Source: an uncultured Dehalococcoidia bacterium (GTDB lineage Bacteria > Chloroflexota > Dehalococcoidia > Tepidiformales > Tepidiformaceae). Taken from it: 10,205 nt of DNA. The translations under genes were made by a program, and so were the position numbers. Below, piece after piece: positions 1-6,587 of the stretch. The stretch covers positions 1 to 10,205 of the forward strand of contig CALFYR010000703.1 of NCBI GenBank assembly GCA_937954195.1, given 5' to 3'. The notes under the pieces are model-generated. The model did not search any database. It saw only the letters and a program-made list of their open reading frames with translations, and was not told where the DNA came from. How positions within the stretch are numbered: position 1 is the stretch's first letter; each line of letters begins with the position of its first letter.

Positions 1-517
1 GCAAAGCCTGCTCTAATGTCCCGCCGAAGCAGTGCATCACGCCAGGCACGGTCATTCCGACTGCCCTGGCTGCCGCTGCGTAGGGGGCGAGCTGGTCATG
101 AATCTCATCCTCGGCGTCGCGTGAATGCACGCACACCGGCTTTCGAACCCGGACAGCGATGTCGAGTTGGGCTTCGATGAGCTTTCGCTGGTTCCCCGCC
201 GTTGAGTGGTGCCGGTAGTTGTCGAGGCCGATCTCGCCGACTGCGACCACCTGGGGCAGCTTCGCGAGTGATTCCATCTCGGTGAGCATCGCAGGAGTGA
301 CCTCATCCGCCTCGTGCGGGTGAAAACCGACGGTTGGGCAGAGGAGCGGCGAACGTTCGGCGAGTTCCAGCACTTTGGTGTTCGAGGGCGCGTCGTAGCC
401 ACACAGGGCCATGCCGGCGATGCCAGCTTCCGCGGCGCGTTCGAGCACACCTTCGAAGTCAGCAAGGAGCCGGGAATCCTGCAAGTGGCAATGCGTATCG
501 AACGCGCCCTTGCTCAC
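1..517 (-). CDS. tatD: TatD-family metal-dependent hydrolase (3'-truncated by window edge)
   Basis: This is the N-terminal 172 codons of a TatD-family hydrolase, a TIM-barrel metalloenzyme of the amidohydrolase superfamily. Members act as DNA 3'-5' exonucleases and on related substrates in the cytoplasm. The family pattern is clear. An HCH metal motif lies at residues 9-11, GFHPHE at 64-69, and GEIGLDNY from 94 with the metal ligand E95. A VHSRDA segment lies near 133 and HCFGGT near the window edge. The family's usual HCFSG reads HCFGG here. I place the start at a GTG whose first bases overlap the metG stop (GTGA, 4 nt). A GAGG Shine-Dalgarno sits 7 nt upstream, inside the metG coding end. 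Translation is therefore probably coupled to metG, and metG-tatD adjacency is common in bacteria. The catalytic C-terminal Asp region lies outside the window. The family call is firm, but the substrate is unknown. Confidence 0.93.
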   Translation of the reverse strand, partial: MSKGAFDTHCHLQDSRLLADFEGVLERAAEAGIAGMALCGYDAPSNTKVLELAERSPLLCPTVGFHPHEADEVTPAMLTEMESLAKLPQVVAVGEIGLDNYRHHSTAGNQRKLIEAQLDIAVRVRKPVCVHSRDAEDEIHDQLAPYAAAARAVGMTVPGVMHCFGGTLEQAL

Positions 518-2166
518 GCGTTGGCCTCGGTCGCGAGGGGGTCAATCTTTGCGTAGAGCGGTGTGGGCGCCGGGAGCCGCGAGCCGGCAGGAATCGGCTG
601 ATAGGACCATCCCTGGTCCATCACCGACCCCGAAAGCCCCAGGCCGCCGTGCAGTTGCTCCGTCGAGAACGGGAGCACCGGGTGGAGCAGCACCTTGAGG
701 GCATTAATGACGTTGAGCGCCACGGCGAGCGTTTCGCCGGCGTGGGCAAGGTCCGTCTTCACGGCCTTCCACGGGGCGCGTTCGTCGAGGTACTTGTTCG
801 CGGATTGCGCCAGGCGCATGGCTTCCTGGAGCCCGCCCCGGAAGTGGCACGCGGCGAACTCGCCACCGACCGCATCGAAGGCCGCCTCCGCTTCGACCGT
901 GATGGCCCGGCTCTCAGGCGAAAGGTCGCCTGTCTCCGGAACCACGCCTTCGAAGTTGCGGTGGATCATCGAAATCACGCGGTTGGCGAGGTTTCCCCAC
1001 GTGGCGATGAGCATGTCGTTATTCGCGCGGATCAGCTCTTCTTCGCGGAACTCGGTGTCGTTCGTTTCCGGGAGGACGGTGGTGAGATAAAACCGCACCA
1101 CATCGGGTGCGTACGTGCCGAGCAGATCCAGCATCCAGGTGCCGGTCCCCTTCGACTTGCTTTGCTTCTGGCCGGCGCTGAAGTTCACGTACTGGTTCGC
1201 CGGGACGTCGAACGGCAGGTTTAAGCCCTGGTAGCCAAGCAACATGGACGGCCAGATGATCGTGTGGAACGGGATGTTGTCCTTGCCGATGAAGTAGTAG
1301 GACTTCGTGGAGCTGTCCTCCCAGAAGGGCTTCCACGCTTCGGGGTCGCCGCTGTTCTGAGCCCATTCCTTGCTGGCCGAAAGGTAGCCAATGACGGCAT
1401 CGAACCAGACGTAGATGCGCTTGTCCTCATAGCCTTCGACCGGGACGGGCACGCCCCACGAGATGTCGCGGGTGATGGCGCGATCGCGCAGGCCTTCGTT
1501 CAGCACGCCAAGCGTGAAGTTCTGGACGTTCTTGCGCCAGTGCGGCTGCTTCGCGACCCACTCCTTGAGCGGCGCCTCCATGGCAGAGAGGCGAAGGAAG
1601 TAGTGTTCGGAGGGGCGTAAGACGGGCGTGGCGCCGGTCATCTTGCTGCGGGGGTTCAGGAGCTCCACCGCGTCGAGTTGTTTCCCGCAGTTGTCGCACT
1701 GGTCGCCGCGGGCATCTTCGTATCCGCAGTGCGGGCAGGTGCCCTCGACGTACCGGTCGGGCAGGAACCTCCCGGCTTCCGGGTCGAACAGGTACTCCTC
1801 GGTCTTCGGGTAGAGCAGATCGTTGGCCTGCAGCCGCTTGAACACGTCCTGCGTGACCGCGTAGTGGTTCTCGGTGAGCGTGGTGGTGAACAGGTCGAAG
1901 CTGATGCCGAACCGTTCCCAGACTTCGAGGATCTTGGGATGGTAGCGGTCGACCACTTCCTGGGGCGTAATGCCATCCCGGTCGGCGGTCACCGTAATTG
2001 GGGTGCCATGGCAATCGGAGCCGGAGACCATGAGCACCTGGTTGCCTTTGAGCCTGTGATAGCGGGCGAAGATATCCGCTGGGAGGTAAGCGCCAGCGGC
2101 CTGGCCAACGTGAAGCAGGTAGTTCGCGTAGGGCCACGCGACGCACACAAGGATCCGGTCGGACAA
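514..2166 (-). CDS. metG: Methionyl-tRNA synthetase
   Basis: This is a class I aminoacyl-tRNA synthetase of 550 residues that charges tRNA-Met in the cytoplasm. The N-terminal Rossmann fold begins with CVAWPYANYLLHVGQ, where the HIGH-type signature is HVGQ (residues 19-22), followed by an SGSDCHGTP segment. A zinc knuckle has CPHC at 144-147 and CDNC at 157-160. The KMSKS loop reads KQSKS (334-338). An alpha-helical anticodon-binding domain ends in a LPAPTPLYAKID tail. There is no C-terminal EMAP-type tRNA-binding domain, so this is the short form. The most upstream plausible start is a TTG at 2166. No in-frame ATG precedes it and no good Shine-Dalgarno is visible, but starting later would cut into the catalytic fold. 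It lies 60 nt downstream of rsmI and overlaps tatD by 4 nt. Both signature motifs are atypical, though the rest of the protein is well conserved. Confidence 0.96.
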   Translation of the reverse strand: MSDRILVCVAWPYANYLLHVGQAAGAYLPADIFARYHRLKGNQVLMVSGSDCHGTPITVTADRDGITPQEVVDRYHPKILEVWERFGISFDLFTTTLTENHYAVTQDVFKRLQANDLLYPKTEEYLFDPEAGRFLPDRYVEGTCPHCGYEDARGDQCDNCGKQLDAVELLNPRSKMTGATPVLRPSEHYFLRLSAMEAPLKEWVAKQPHWRKNVQNFTLGVLNEGLRDRAITRDISWGVPVPVEGYEDKRIYVWFDAVIGYLSASKEWAQNSGDPEAWKPFWEDSSTKSYYFIGKDNIPFHTIIWPSMLLGYQGLNLPFDVPANQYVNFSAGQKQSKSKGTGTWMLDLLGTYAPDVVRFYLTTVLPETNDTEFREEELIRANNDMLIATWGNLANRVISMIHRNFEGVVPETGDLSPESRAITVEAEAAFDAVGGEFAACHFRGGLQEAMRLAQSANKYLDERAPWKAVKTDLAHAGETLAVALNVINALKVLLHPVLPFSTEQLHGGLGLSGSVMDQGWSYQPIPAGSRLPAPTPLYAKIDPLATEANA

Positions 2167-2202
2167 CGGAGTAACCCGGGTAACAAGAGTGAAATTGAGT
2201 CT

Positions 2203-2230
2203 AACATAGCCCCCGATTCGGAGCCGTCAG
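2203..2230 (-). promoter_or_regulatory. Candidate metG promoter in the rsmI-metG gap
   Basis: On the minus strand a -35-like CTGACG (2230-2225, overlapping the rsmI stop codon) is followed after 16 bp by a -10-like TATGTT (2208-2203). This would give a leader of about 30 nt before the TTG start of metG. An alternative -10, TAGACT, lies at 2203-2198 but has no matching -35. The match is modest, and metG could simply be read through from rsmI. Confidence 0.3.
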
Positions 2231-3039
2231 ACGCGGTCCCAGAGGTTGTAACACTGCTCCCTCGTGAGCCCGGTGAGCCTTGCGACTTCGGCGGCCGCGG
2301 CGGATTGCCGTGCGCCGGCCCGTTTCATCGCGGCCAGGAGCGCGTTCGCCTCGGCCGTGCTGTCCTTCGGCGGCGCCTCGAACACCACGGTGCACTCACC
2401 CCGGGCATTCGCGAACTGCCCGGCGAGGGCCGAGGCCCGACCCCGCGTGACTTCTTCATGCAGTTTGGTCAGCTCGCGGCAGACGACGGTCTCCGGGTCG
2501 CCCATGAGCGCCGCAAGTTCACCGAGTGTCGCGGCGAGGCGGGCGGGACTTTCGAAGAACACGACGGTCCCGCCGGCTGGTGCGGCCTGCTGCAGGGCCC
2601 GGGCGCGCTCGCCCTTTGGACGAGGCAAGAAGCCGAGAAACACGACCGGAAGGCGGTCGAACCCCGCGACGGAGACGGCCGTCGCGAGCGCCGACGGCCC
2701 GGGGATGCCAAACACGGACACGCCTGTCGCGTGAGCCGCTGCGATGAGGCGCGCACCGGGATCGGCGATCGCCGGGGTACCGGCATCGGAAACGAGCGCG
2801 ACGACGCTCTCGCGGGCTGCGGCGAGCAACTCCGGGATTCGCTGGCTCACGTTGTGCTCGGTAAGGCTGACCAGCCGCCCTTCGCCGCCGGCCCCCCGTA
2901 CCAGCGAACCGGAGGTGCGGGTGTCTTCGGCCGCGACGGTGCTCGCCATGCGGAGCGTTTCGGCGGCTCGTGGGGAGAGGTCCTGGAGGTTGCCGATGGG
3001 CGTGGCGACGACATAAAGACCGGGATGCCACAGCGTCAT
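2227..3039 (-). CDS. rsmI: 16S rRNA (cytidine(1402)-2'-O)-methyltransferase RsmI
   Basis: RsmI transfers a methyl group from S-adenosylmethionine to the 2'-OH of C1402 in the decoding centre of 16S rRNA. The 270-residue protein has the tetrapyrrole-methylase fold. Its motifs appear in the expected order: VATPIGNLQDLSPRA (11-25), AEDTR (37-41), SDAGTPAIADPG (84-95), GIPGPSA, GFLPRPKGER, FFESPAR and RELTKLHEEVTRG. The C-terminus (TAEANALLAAMKRAG to YNLWDRV) matches the small helical HTH-like tail typical of RsmI. The ATG start at 3039 is supported by an AGGGGG Shine-Dalgarno 5 nt upstream. It is the first gene of a minus-strand group with metG and tatD, an order seen in many bacteria. It is divergent from guaB3 across 144 bp. 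I see no convincing promoter for it within that gap. Confidence 0.97.
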   Translation of the reverse strand: MTLWHPGLYVVATPIGNLQDLSPRAAETLRMASTVAAEDTRTSGSLVRGAGGEGRLVSLTEHNVSQRIPELLAAARESVVALVSDAGTPAIADPGARLIAAAHATGVSVFGIPGPSALATAVSVAGFDRLPVVFLGFLPRPKGERARALQQAAPAGGTVVFFESPARLAATLGELAALMGDPETVVCRELTKLHEEVTRGRASALAGQFANARGECTVVFEAPPKDSTAEANALLAAMKRAGARQSAAAAEVARLTGLTREQCYNLWDRV

Positions 3040-3044
3040 TGATG

Positions 3045-3050
3045 CCCCCT
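3045..3050 (-). promoter_or_regulatory. Strong Shine-Dalgarno of rsmI
   Basis: AGGGGG on the minus strand lies 5 nt before the ATG of rsmI. It is one of the clearest ribosome binding sites in the window and fixes the rsmI start. Confidence 0.75.
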
Positions 3051-3094
3051 ATGAGCGCTATTGCACATAACCGAAAAGGTGAAAGCGATCTGTG

Positions 3095-3124
3095 TTGACC
3101 CGTCCTTGGAGGGGTGTCTACACT
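3095..3124 (+). promoter_or_regulatory. Sigma70-type promoter of guaB3
   Basis: A -35 element TTGACC (3095-3100) is followed after an 18-bp spacer by a -10 element TACACT (3119-3124). The predicted transcription start is near 3131, giving a leader of about 53 nt before the TTG start of guaB3. This is the best -35/-10 pair I found in the window. It lies in the rsmI-guaB3 divergent gap, pointing at guaB3. Confidence 0.6.
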
Positions 3125-3136
3125 CGATCCAACACC

Positions 3137-3157
3137 ACGGCCGGGCCGCCGGGCCGT
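3137..3157 (+). other. GC-rich stem-loop in the guaB3 leader
   Basis: An inverted repeat pairs ACGGCC (3137-3142) with GGCCGT (3152-3157) around a 9-nt GC-rich loop. It sits just downstream of the predicted transcription start and ends 26 nt before the TTG start of guaB3. No T-run follows, so it is not an intrinsic terminator. It could be a transcript-stabilising 5' hairpin, a regulatory structure, or an effect of high GC content. Confidence 0.4.
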
Positions 3158-3183
3158 AACTCCACTCCCGGGTAAGCGCTGAA

Positions 3184-4407
3184 TTGAGTACTGCTGTCAA
3201 CCTCTCCTCCGCCGCCTCCGATATGCCGGAGAGCGGCCTTGCGCCGTTTGACGAGAACGATGTCGCCGCCCCCAAGTTCAAGCAGCTTCGCCGCGCCTAC
3301 GGTTTCGATGAAGTCGCCATCGTACCCGGCGACGTCACGATCAATCCCGAACTCACCGAACTGGGGCTCGACATTGGGCCCCATCATTTTGCCATCCCGT
3401 TCCTCGCCTCGGCGATGGACGCGGTAGTGGACCCGACCTTCGCCATCGAGATGCACAACGCGGGCGGCCTCGCCGTCCTGAACCTGGAAGGCGTGTGGAC
3501 GAAGTACGACGACCCGCGCTCGCTGCTCCAGGAAGTCGCCTCGGTGAACCGCGAAGAAGCGACCGCGATCCTGCAGGAAGCCTACCAGCAGCCCATTCGC
3601 GACGACCTCATCCGCCGCCGCATCGAAGAGATCAAGGCAGGTGGCGCCGTCGCCGCCGTCTCCGTCACTCCGATGAACACGAAGCGGTGGGCGCCCCTGA
3701 TCCAGGATGCAGGCGCCGACCTGCTCTTCATTCAGAGCACGGTGACCACTGCCCGCCACGAATCGAACAGCATTGAGGGCCTTCGCTTCGACAAGCTGTT
3801 CAAGGACATCACCATCCCGGTGGTTGTCGGCAACACGGTTGGCTTCAAGGCAACGCTCGAAATCATGCGGACCGGCGTGTCCGGCGTGCTGGTTGGCGTT
3901 GGCCCCGGCGCCGCCTGCACGAGCCGCGAAGTGCTCGGCATCGGCGTCCCGCAGGTGACCGCGACGATCGACTGCGCCGCCGCTCGCGACTACTACTACC
4001 GCGAAAGCGGCCGCTACGTCCCGATCATCACGGACGGAGGCATCCGCACCGGTGGTGACGTCTGCAAGTGCTTCGCTTCCGGCGCCGACGCGATCATGAT
4101 GGGTTCGCCGTTCGCGGCGACCACGGAAGCGCCGGGCCGCGGTTACCACTGGGGCATGGCCACGCCGCACGCGAACCTGCCTCGCGGCACCCGCGTAGCA
4201 GTTGGTGTGAACACCACGCTGCAGAAGACGCTGTTCGGGCCCACGAGCCGCACCGATGGCACGGAAAACCTCGTCGGCGCGCTGCGCACGGCGATGGGCA
4301 TGTGCGGCGCGCGCACGGTCCGCGAATTCCAGCAGGCGGAAATGGTCATCGCCCCGGCGATTAAGACCGAAGGGAAGATCTACCAGTTTGCGCAGTCTGG
4401 CTCGTAG
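3184..4407 (+). CDS. guaB3: GuaB3-type IMP dehydrogenase-related protein
   Basis: This is a 407-residue member of the IMPDH/GMP reductase family, GuaB3 branch, acting in guanine nucleotide metabolism. It is a single TIM barrel with no CBS pair. The barrel opens with RAYGFDEVAIVPGDVTINPE, then FLASAMDAVVDP and GGLAVLNLEGVW, a GuaB3 hallmark. The nucleotide-binding loop GVGPGAACTSR carries the catalytic Cys245. The phosphate site DGGIRTGGDVCKCFASGADAIMMGSPFA follows. The active-site flap (GRGYHWGMATPHANLPRGTRVAVG) is shorter than in canonical GuaB. Cyanobacterial GuaB3 has been described as an IMP dehydrogenase, while other members are uncharacterised, so the reaction here is inferred. The start chosen is the TTG at 3184, with only a weak GGGTAA upstream. 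An in-frame ATG at 3223 (residue 14) lacks any Shine-Dalgarno but would keep the whole domain. The stop overlaps the next gene's start by 20 nt. Confidence 0.93.
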   Translation: MSTAVNLSSAASDMPESGLAPFDENDVAAPKFKQLRRAYGFDEVAIVPGDVTINPELTELGLDIGPHHFAIPFLASAMDAVVDPTFAIEMHNAGGLAVLNLEGVWTKYDDPRSLLQEVASVNREEATAILQEAYQQPIRDDLIRRRIEEIKAGGAVAAVSVTPMNTKRWAPLIQDAGADLLFIQSTVTTARHESNSIEGLRFDKLFKDITIPVVVGNTVGFKATLEIMRTGVSGVLVGVGPGAACTSREVLGIGVPQVTATIDCAAARDYYYRESGRYVPIITDGGIRTGGDVCKCFASGADAIMMGSPFAATTEAPGRGYHWGMATPHANLPRGTRVAVGVNTTLQKTLFGPTSRTDGTENLVGALRTAMGMCGARTVREFQQAEMVIAPAIKTEGKIYQFAQSGS

Positions 4408-4981
4408 CCTTCTCGCACTTCTCATCGCAACAGCGGCCCTCGTCCCGGGGGCCGCTGTTTTCGTGCGCCCTGCATACGCCTGCACCCTCCTCATGCCCGA
4501 ATCGGCCGCCGAATTCGTCCTCGAATCGGAGCTGATCGTCATCGGCACGGTCCGAGAGGTGACGCCAGACGAGGTGCGGTTTGCTCCTGAGGCGTTTTTG
4601 AAGGGGCCCTCGAGCGGCGAGCCGATCGTGTTCCGAGGACGTGACGATTCGATGTGCCCGGAGCATTCGTTCGCCGAAGGTGACCGGGCGCTGGTGTACA
4701 TCTACGATGCCGCGGAGCTCCCCCTGCCCTACATCAACCAGGTGTTCGTGCTCGAAGGTGGCAAGGCGACCATGGGCGAGCTTTCGATGACCGAACTCCA
4801 GGCGGTCGAGGAGATTCGGACTATCACGGGCCAGTACGCCGTGCCGGCTGTTGCCGATGGCGGCGAGGGCGCTGGCATCGATTGGAACTCGACCGTTCTG
4901 CCAATGGGCGTCGTTCTGCTGATCGTGTTCGGGATCGGACTGGTGATGATGCGCGTCTGGCACCGGATCGACCCGAGCTAG
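4388..4981 (+). CDS. Secreted, C-terminally membrane-anchored protein with TIMP/NTR-like layout
   Basis: This 197-residue protein has no function I can name. Residues 1-31 form a signal peptide: Arg at 2 and 6, a leucine/alanine-rich core, then an AYA cleavage site directly before Cys32. The -3 and -2 positions do not fit a lipobox. The mature domain runs ESELIVIGTVREV, then FLKG, then MCPEHSFAEGDRALVYIY. This resembles bacterial secreted proteins with TIMP/netrin-like (NTR, OB-fold) domains, in which an N-terminal Cys pairs with an internal Cys. Only two cysteines exist (32 and 90). Residues about 170-188 form a transmembrane helix followed by RVWHRIDPS, giving a type I topology. The proposed TTG start lies 20 nt inside guaB3, with GAAGGGAAG upstream at a rather long spacing. 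Starting at the in-frame GTG (4463) would delete the signal peptide. Existence of the gene is well supported by its coherent domain layout; the fold is an inference. Confidence 0.8.
   Translation: MRSLARSLLALLIATAALVPGAAVFVRPAYACTLLMPESAAEFVLESELIVIGTVREVTPDEVRFAPEAFLKGPSSGEPIVFRGRDDSMCPEHSFAEGDRALVYIYDAAELPLPYINQVFVLEGGKATMGELSMTELQAVEEIRTITGQYAVPAVADGGEGAGIDWNSTVLPMGVVLLIVFGIGLVMMRVWHRIDPS
4429..4461 (+). terminator. Intrinsic terminator-like hairpin behind guaB3, inside the next ORF
   Basis: AACAGCGGCCC (4429-4439) pairs perfectly over 11 bp with GGGCCGCTGTT (4449-4459) around a 9-nt loop. The right arm ends in a run of four T (4458-4461). It begins 22 nt after the guaB3 stop, the normal place for a Rho-independent terminator. 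No T-run exists on the opposite strand. The T-tract is short, so termination may be partial. The hairpin lies within codons 14-24 of the downstream secreted protein. Confidence 0.6.
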
Positions 4982-5775
4982 CGGATCAGCCGTTCAAGGC
5001 AGGCTGCCAGTGCTTCTTCCCGGTCTTCCAGCACGTCGTCGGCTGCGTCGAGCGCGTAGGCGTCGCTATGGGGCATGGCCAGCCCAAGGCCGGCCCACGC
5101 CAGCATCGACGCATCGTTCACGCTGTCTCCAATCGCGACGACATCGTGGCGGTCGATGCCCAGGTCCTGGCAGAGCAGCGAGAGCGAGTGGCCTTTGTTC
5201 GCATCCGGCGCCACCACGACGGTGACGTCGGGAAAATCGAGGACATGGAGTGCCTCGCCGTAGTGTCCGACAAGGTCGCGATGAATCCCGTTGGCGGCTT
5301 CCTTCGTGGAGATGACGCCCACGCCGGTCGGCACAATGCCGGAGTTCTCCGGGTCGGGGCGGTACTCGGGTTCGATGCCGCTCACGACGCCGTACTGAAT
5401 GGTCGCTTCGGTCTTCGCACTGGCGATGTAGCGCAGCGGATTGAACCATTCGTAGTCGCGCCCGATGCGCTTCGCGTACTGGACGATATCGACCGCGAGG
5501 TGGCGTTCGATGGGGAACTCGTGGGTCATCGTCCCATCCAGCAGGTGGACCGAGCAGCCCTGCTGGCAGATGACGGGCCCCGGGAGGCCCAGGTGGTGCG
5601 CGATCTTCGCGGTGCCCGGGAACATGCGACCGGAGGCGAGCACGATCGCGATGCCCGCTTCGGTCACCCGGCGGATCGTTTGGGTCAGGTGAGGTGTGGG
5701 CAGGTGGTCGTGCCCGTAGTGGGCGGGCGGGATGATGGTCCCATCGATGTCCAGCGCGATGAGCTTCACTGCCAT
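4978..5775 (-). CDS. Cof-type HAD-superfamily phosphatase
   Basis: This is a 265-residue haloacid-dehalogenase-superfamily hydrolase of the Cof/YwpJ type, which dephosphorylates small metabolites such as sugar phosphates or flavin precursors. All four HAD motifs are present: DIDGT (nucleophile D9, general acid D11), Ser48 in VLASGR, Lys194 in APDANKGHSL, and GDSVND (216-221). The roughly 110-residue insert between motifs II and III is the C2-type cap. The usual ICxNGA segment after motif II reads ICQQGCS, so substrate-pocket details may differ. The ATG start overlaps the end of prmC by 10 nt and has no clear Shine-Dalgarno, which suggests translation coupled to prmC. The TAG stop shares the palindrome CTAG with the stop of the converging secreted-protein gene. 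The family is certain, but the substrate cannot be read from the sequence. Confidence 0.93.
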   Translation of the reverse strand: MAVKLIALDIDGTIIPPAHYGHDHLPTPHLTQTIRRVTEAGIAIVLASGRMFPGTAKIAHHLGLPGPVICQQGCSVHLLDGTMTHEFPIERHLAVDIVQYAKRIGRDYEWFNPLRYIASAKTEATIQYGVVSGIEPEYRPDPENSGIVPTGVGVISTKEAANGIHRDLVGHYGEALHVLDFPDVTVVVAPDANKGHSLSLLCQDLGIDRHDVVAIGDSVNDASMLAWAGLGLAMPHSDAYALDAADDVLEDREEALAACLERLIR

Positions 5776-6587
5776 CGTGCGCAGACTATCCGATCGATCC
5801 CGGCGAGGTCTTTCACGTACCAGGGAGCAGGGCCAAACGCCTTGATGATGGCACCAACGTCCTCGGCCTGGCCGTACCCGACTTCGAGCGCGAGCAGCCG
5901 CGGCCGAAGTCGGGAGGCGCAATCCGCGACCAGCCTGCGGATCAGCAGGTACCCGTCGTCGCCACCATCGAGAGCGACGCGAGGCTCCCACTTGCTGACC
6001 TCGGGCTCGAGCGCGTCTATCTCCCAGGTCGGGATGTACGGCAGGTTCGCGAGGACGACGTCCGCTCGAACGATGGGAGTGGCGAGGTCGCCGACGACGA
6101 GGGCCAGGCCCGGAGCGTGGGCAGCCGCATTGTGCGCGGCGAACCGCATCGCCGCAGGCGAAACCTCCGTTGCTACGACGGTTGCGCCCGGCCGTTCCGC
6201 CGCGACTGAGACGGCGACGGCGCCGCTGCCCGTCCCGATTTCGGCGATCACCGCCCGTGAGTGCGCATCGAGTTCGGCCAGTGCAAGCTCGACGAGGAGT
6301 TCGGTTTCGGGGCGAGGAATCAGGACGCCGGGGCCAACGGCAAAATCGCGGCCATAGAACTCGCGGTGTCCGGTGATGTACTGCGCGGGTTCTCGGCCGG
6401 CGCGCCGTTCGACCCAATCCTCCAGGCGGCTTTGGGCTCCAGCGGGCAGCTCGGGATCCATGAAGAAGGCGGCCCTGGTGATGCCCGCGGATTCGCGCGT
6501 GAGCAGTTCGCCCTCGAAGCGCGCGTCCTCCACGCCCGCGGCAGCAAGCCGTTCGGCAGCGGTTGCGGCAGCTTCGCGGGCGTTCAT
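5766..6587 (-). CDS. prmC: Release factor glutamine methyltransferase PrmC (HemK)
   Basis: PrmC methylates the glutamine of the GGQ motif in RF1 and RF2, using S-adenosylmethionine, and so raises release efficiency. The 273-residue protein has the usual N-terminal helical domain. This is followed by PAQYITGHREFYGRDFAVGPGVLIPRPETE (67-96) and the SAM-binding motif EIGTGSGAVAVSVA (from 116). The catalytic tetrapeptide, normally NPPY, reads NLPY here (N181-Y184). A conserved ALDGGDDG segment follows. The ATG overlaps the prfA stop as ATGA (4 nt), so the enzyme and its substrate are translationally coupled. The gene overlaps the following HAD gene by 10 nt. The annotation is firm. The Leu within the tetrapeptide is the only oddity, and it keeps the Asn and Tyr that contact the glutamine. 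Confidence 0.96.
   Translation of the reverse strand: MNAREAAATAAERLAAAGVEDARFEGELLTRESAGITRAAFFMDPELPAGAQSRLEDWVERRAGREPAQYITGHREFYGRDFAVGPGVLIPRPETELLVELALAELDAHSRAVIAEIGTGSGAVAVSVAAERPGATVVATEVSPAAMRFAAHNAAAHAPGLALVVGDLATPIVRADVVLANLPYIPTWEIDALEPEVSKWEPRVALDGGDDGYLLIRRLVADCASRLRPRLLALEVGYGQAEDVGAIIKAFGPAPWYVKDLAGIDRIVCARWQ

Noticed and set aside
3118..4701. 527-codon open frame on the minus strand opposite guaB3
   Set aside because: The translation is Arg/His/Asp-rich without recognisable motifs, and the opposite strand carries a clear GuaB3. It is a typical antisense shadow of a GC-rich gene.
4463..4981. Shorter form of the secreted protein starting at GTG 4463, which would place the terminator outside the gene
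   Set aside because: It would discard a textbook signal peptide while keeping the mature Cys32 and the C-terminal membrane helix, so the TTG start at 4388 is preferred, though this is not proven.
4882..6357. 491-codon open frame on the plus strand across the HAD gene and prmC
   Set aside because: It runs antisense to two genes with complete catalytic motifs and has biased, low-complexity composition. It is a shadow, as are the long plus-strand frames at 334-1224 and 1678-3042 opposite metG and rsmI.
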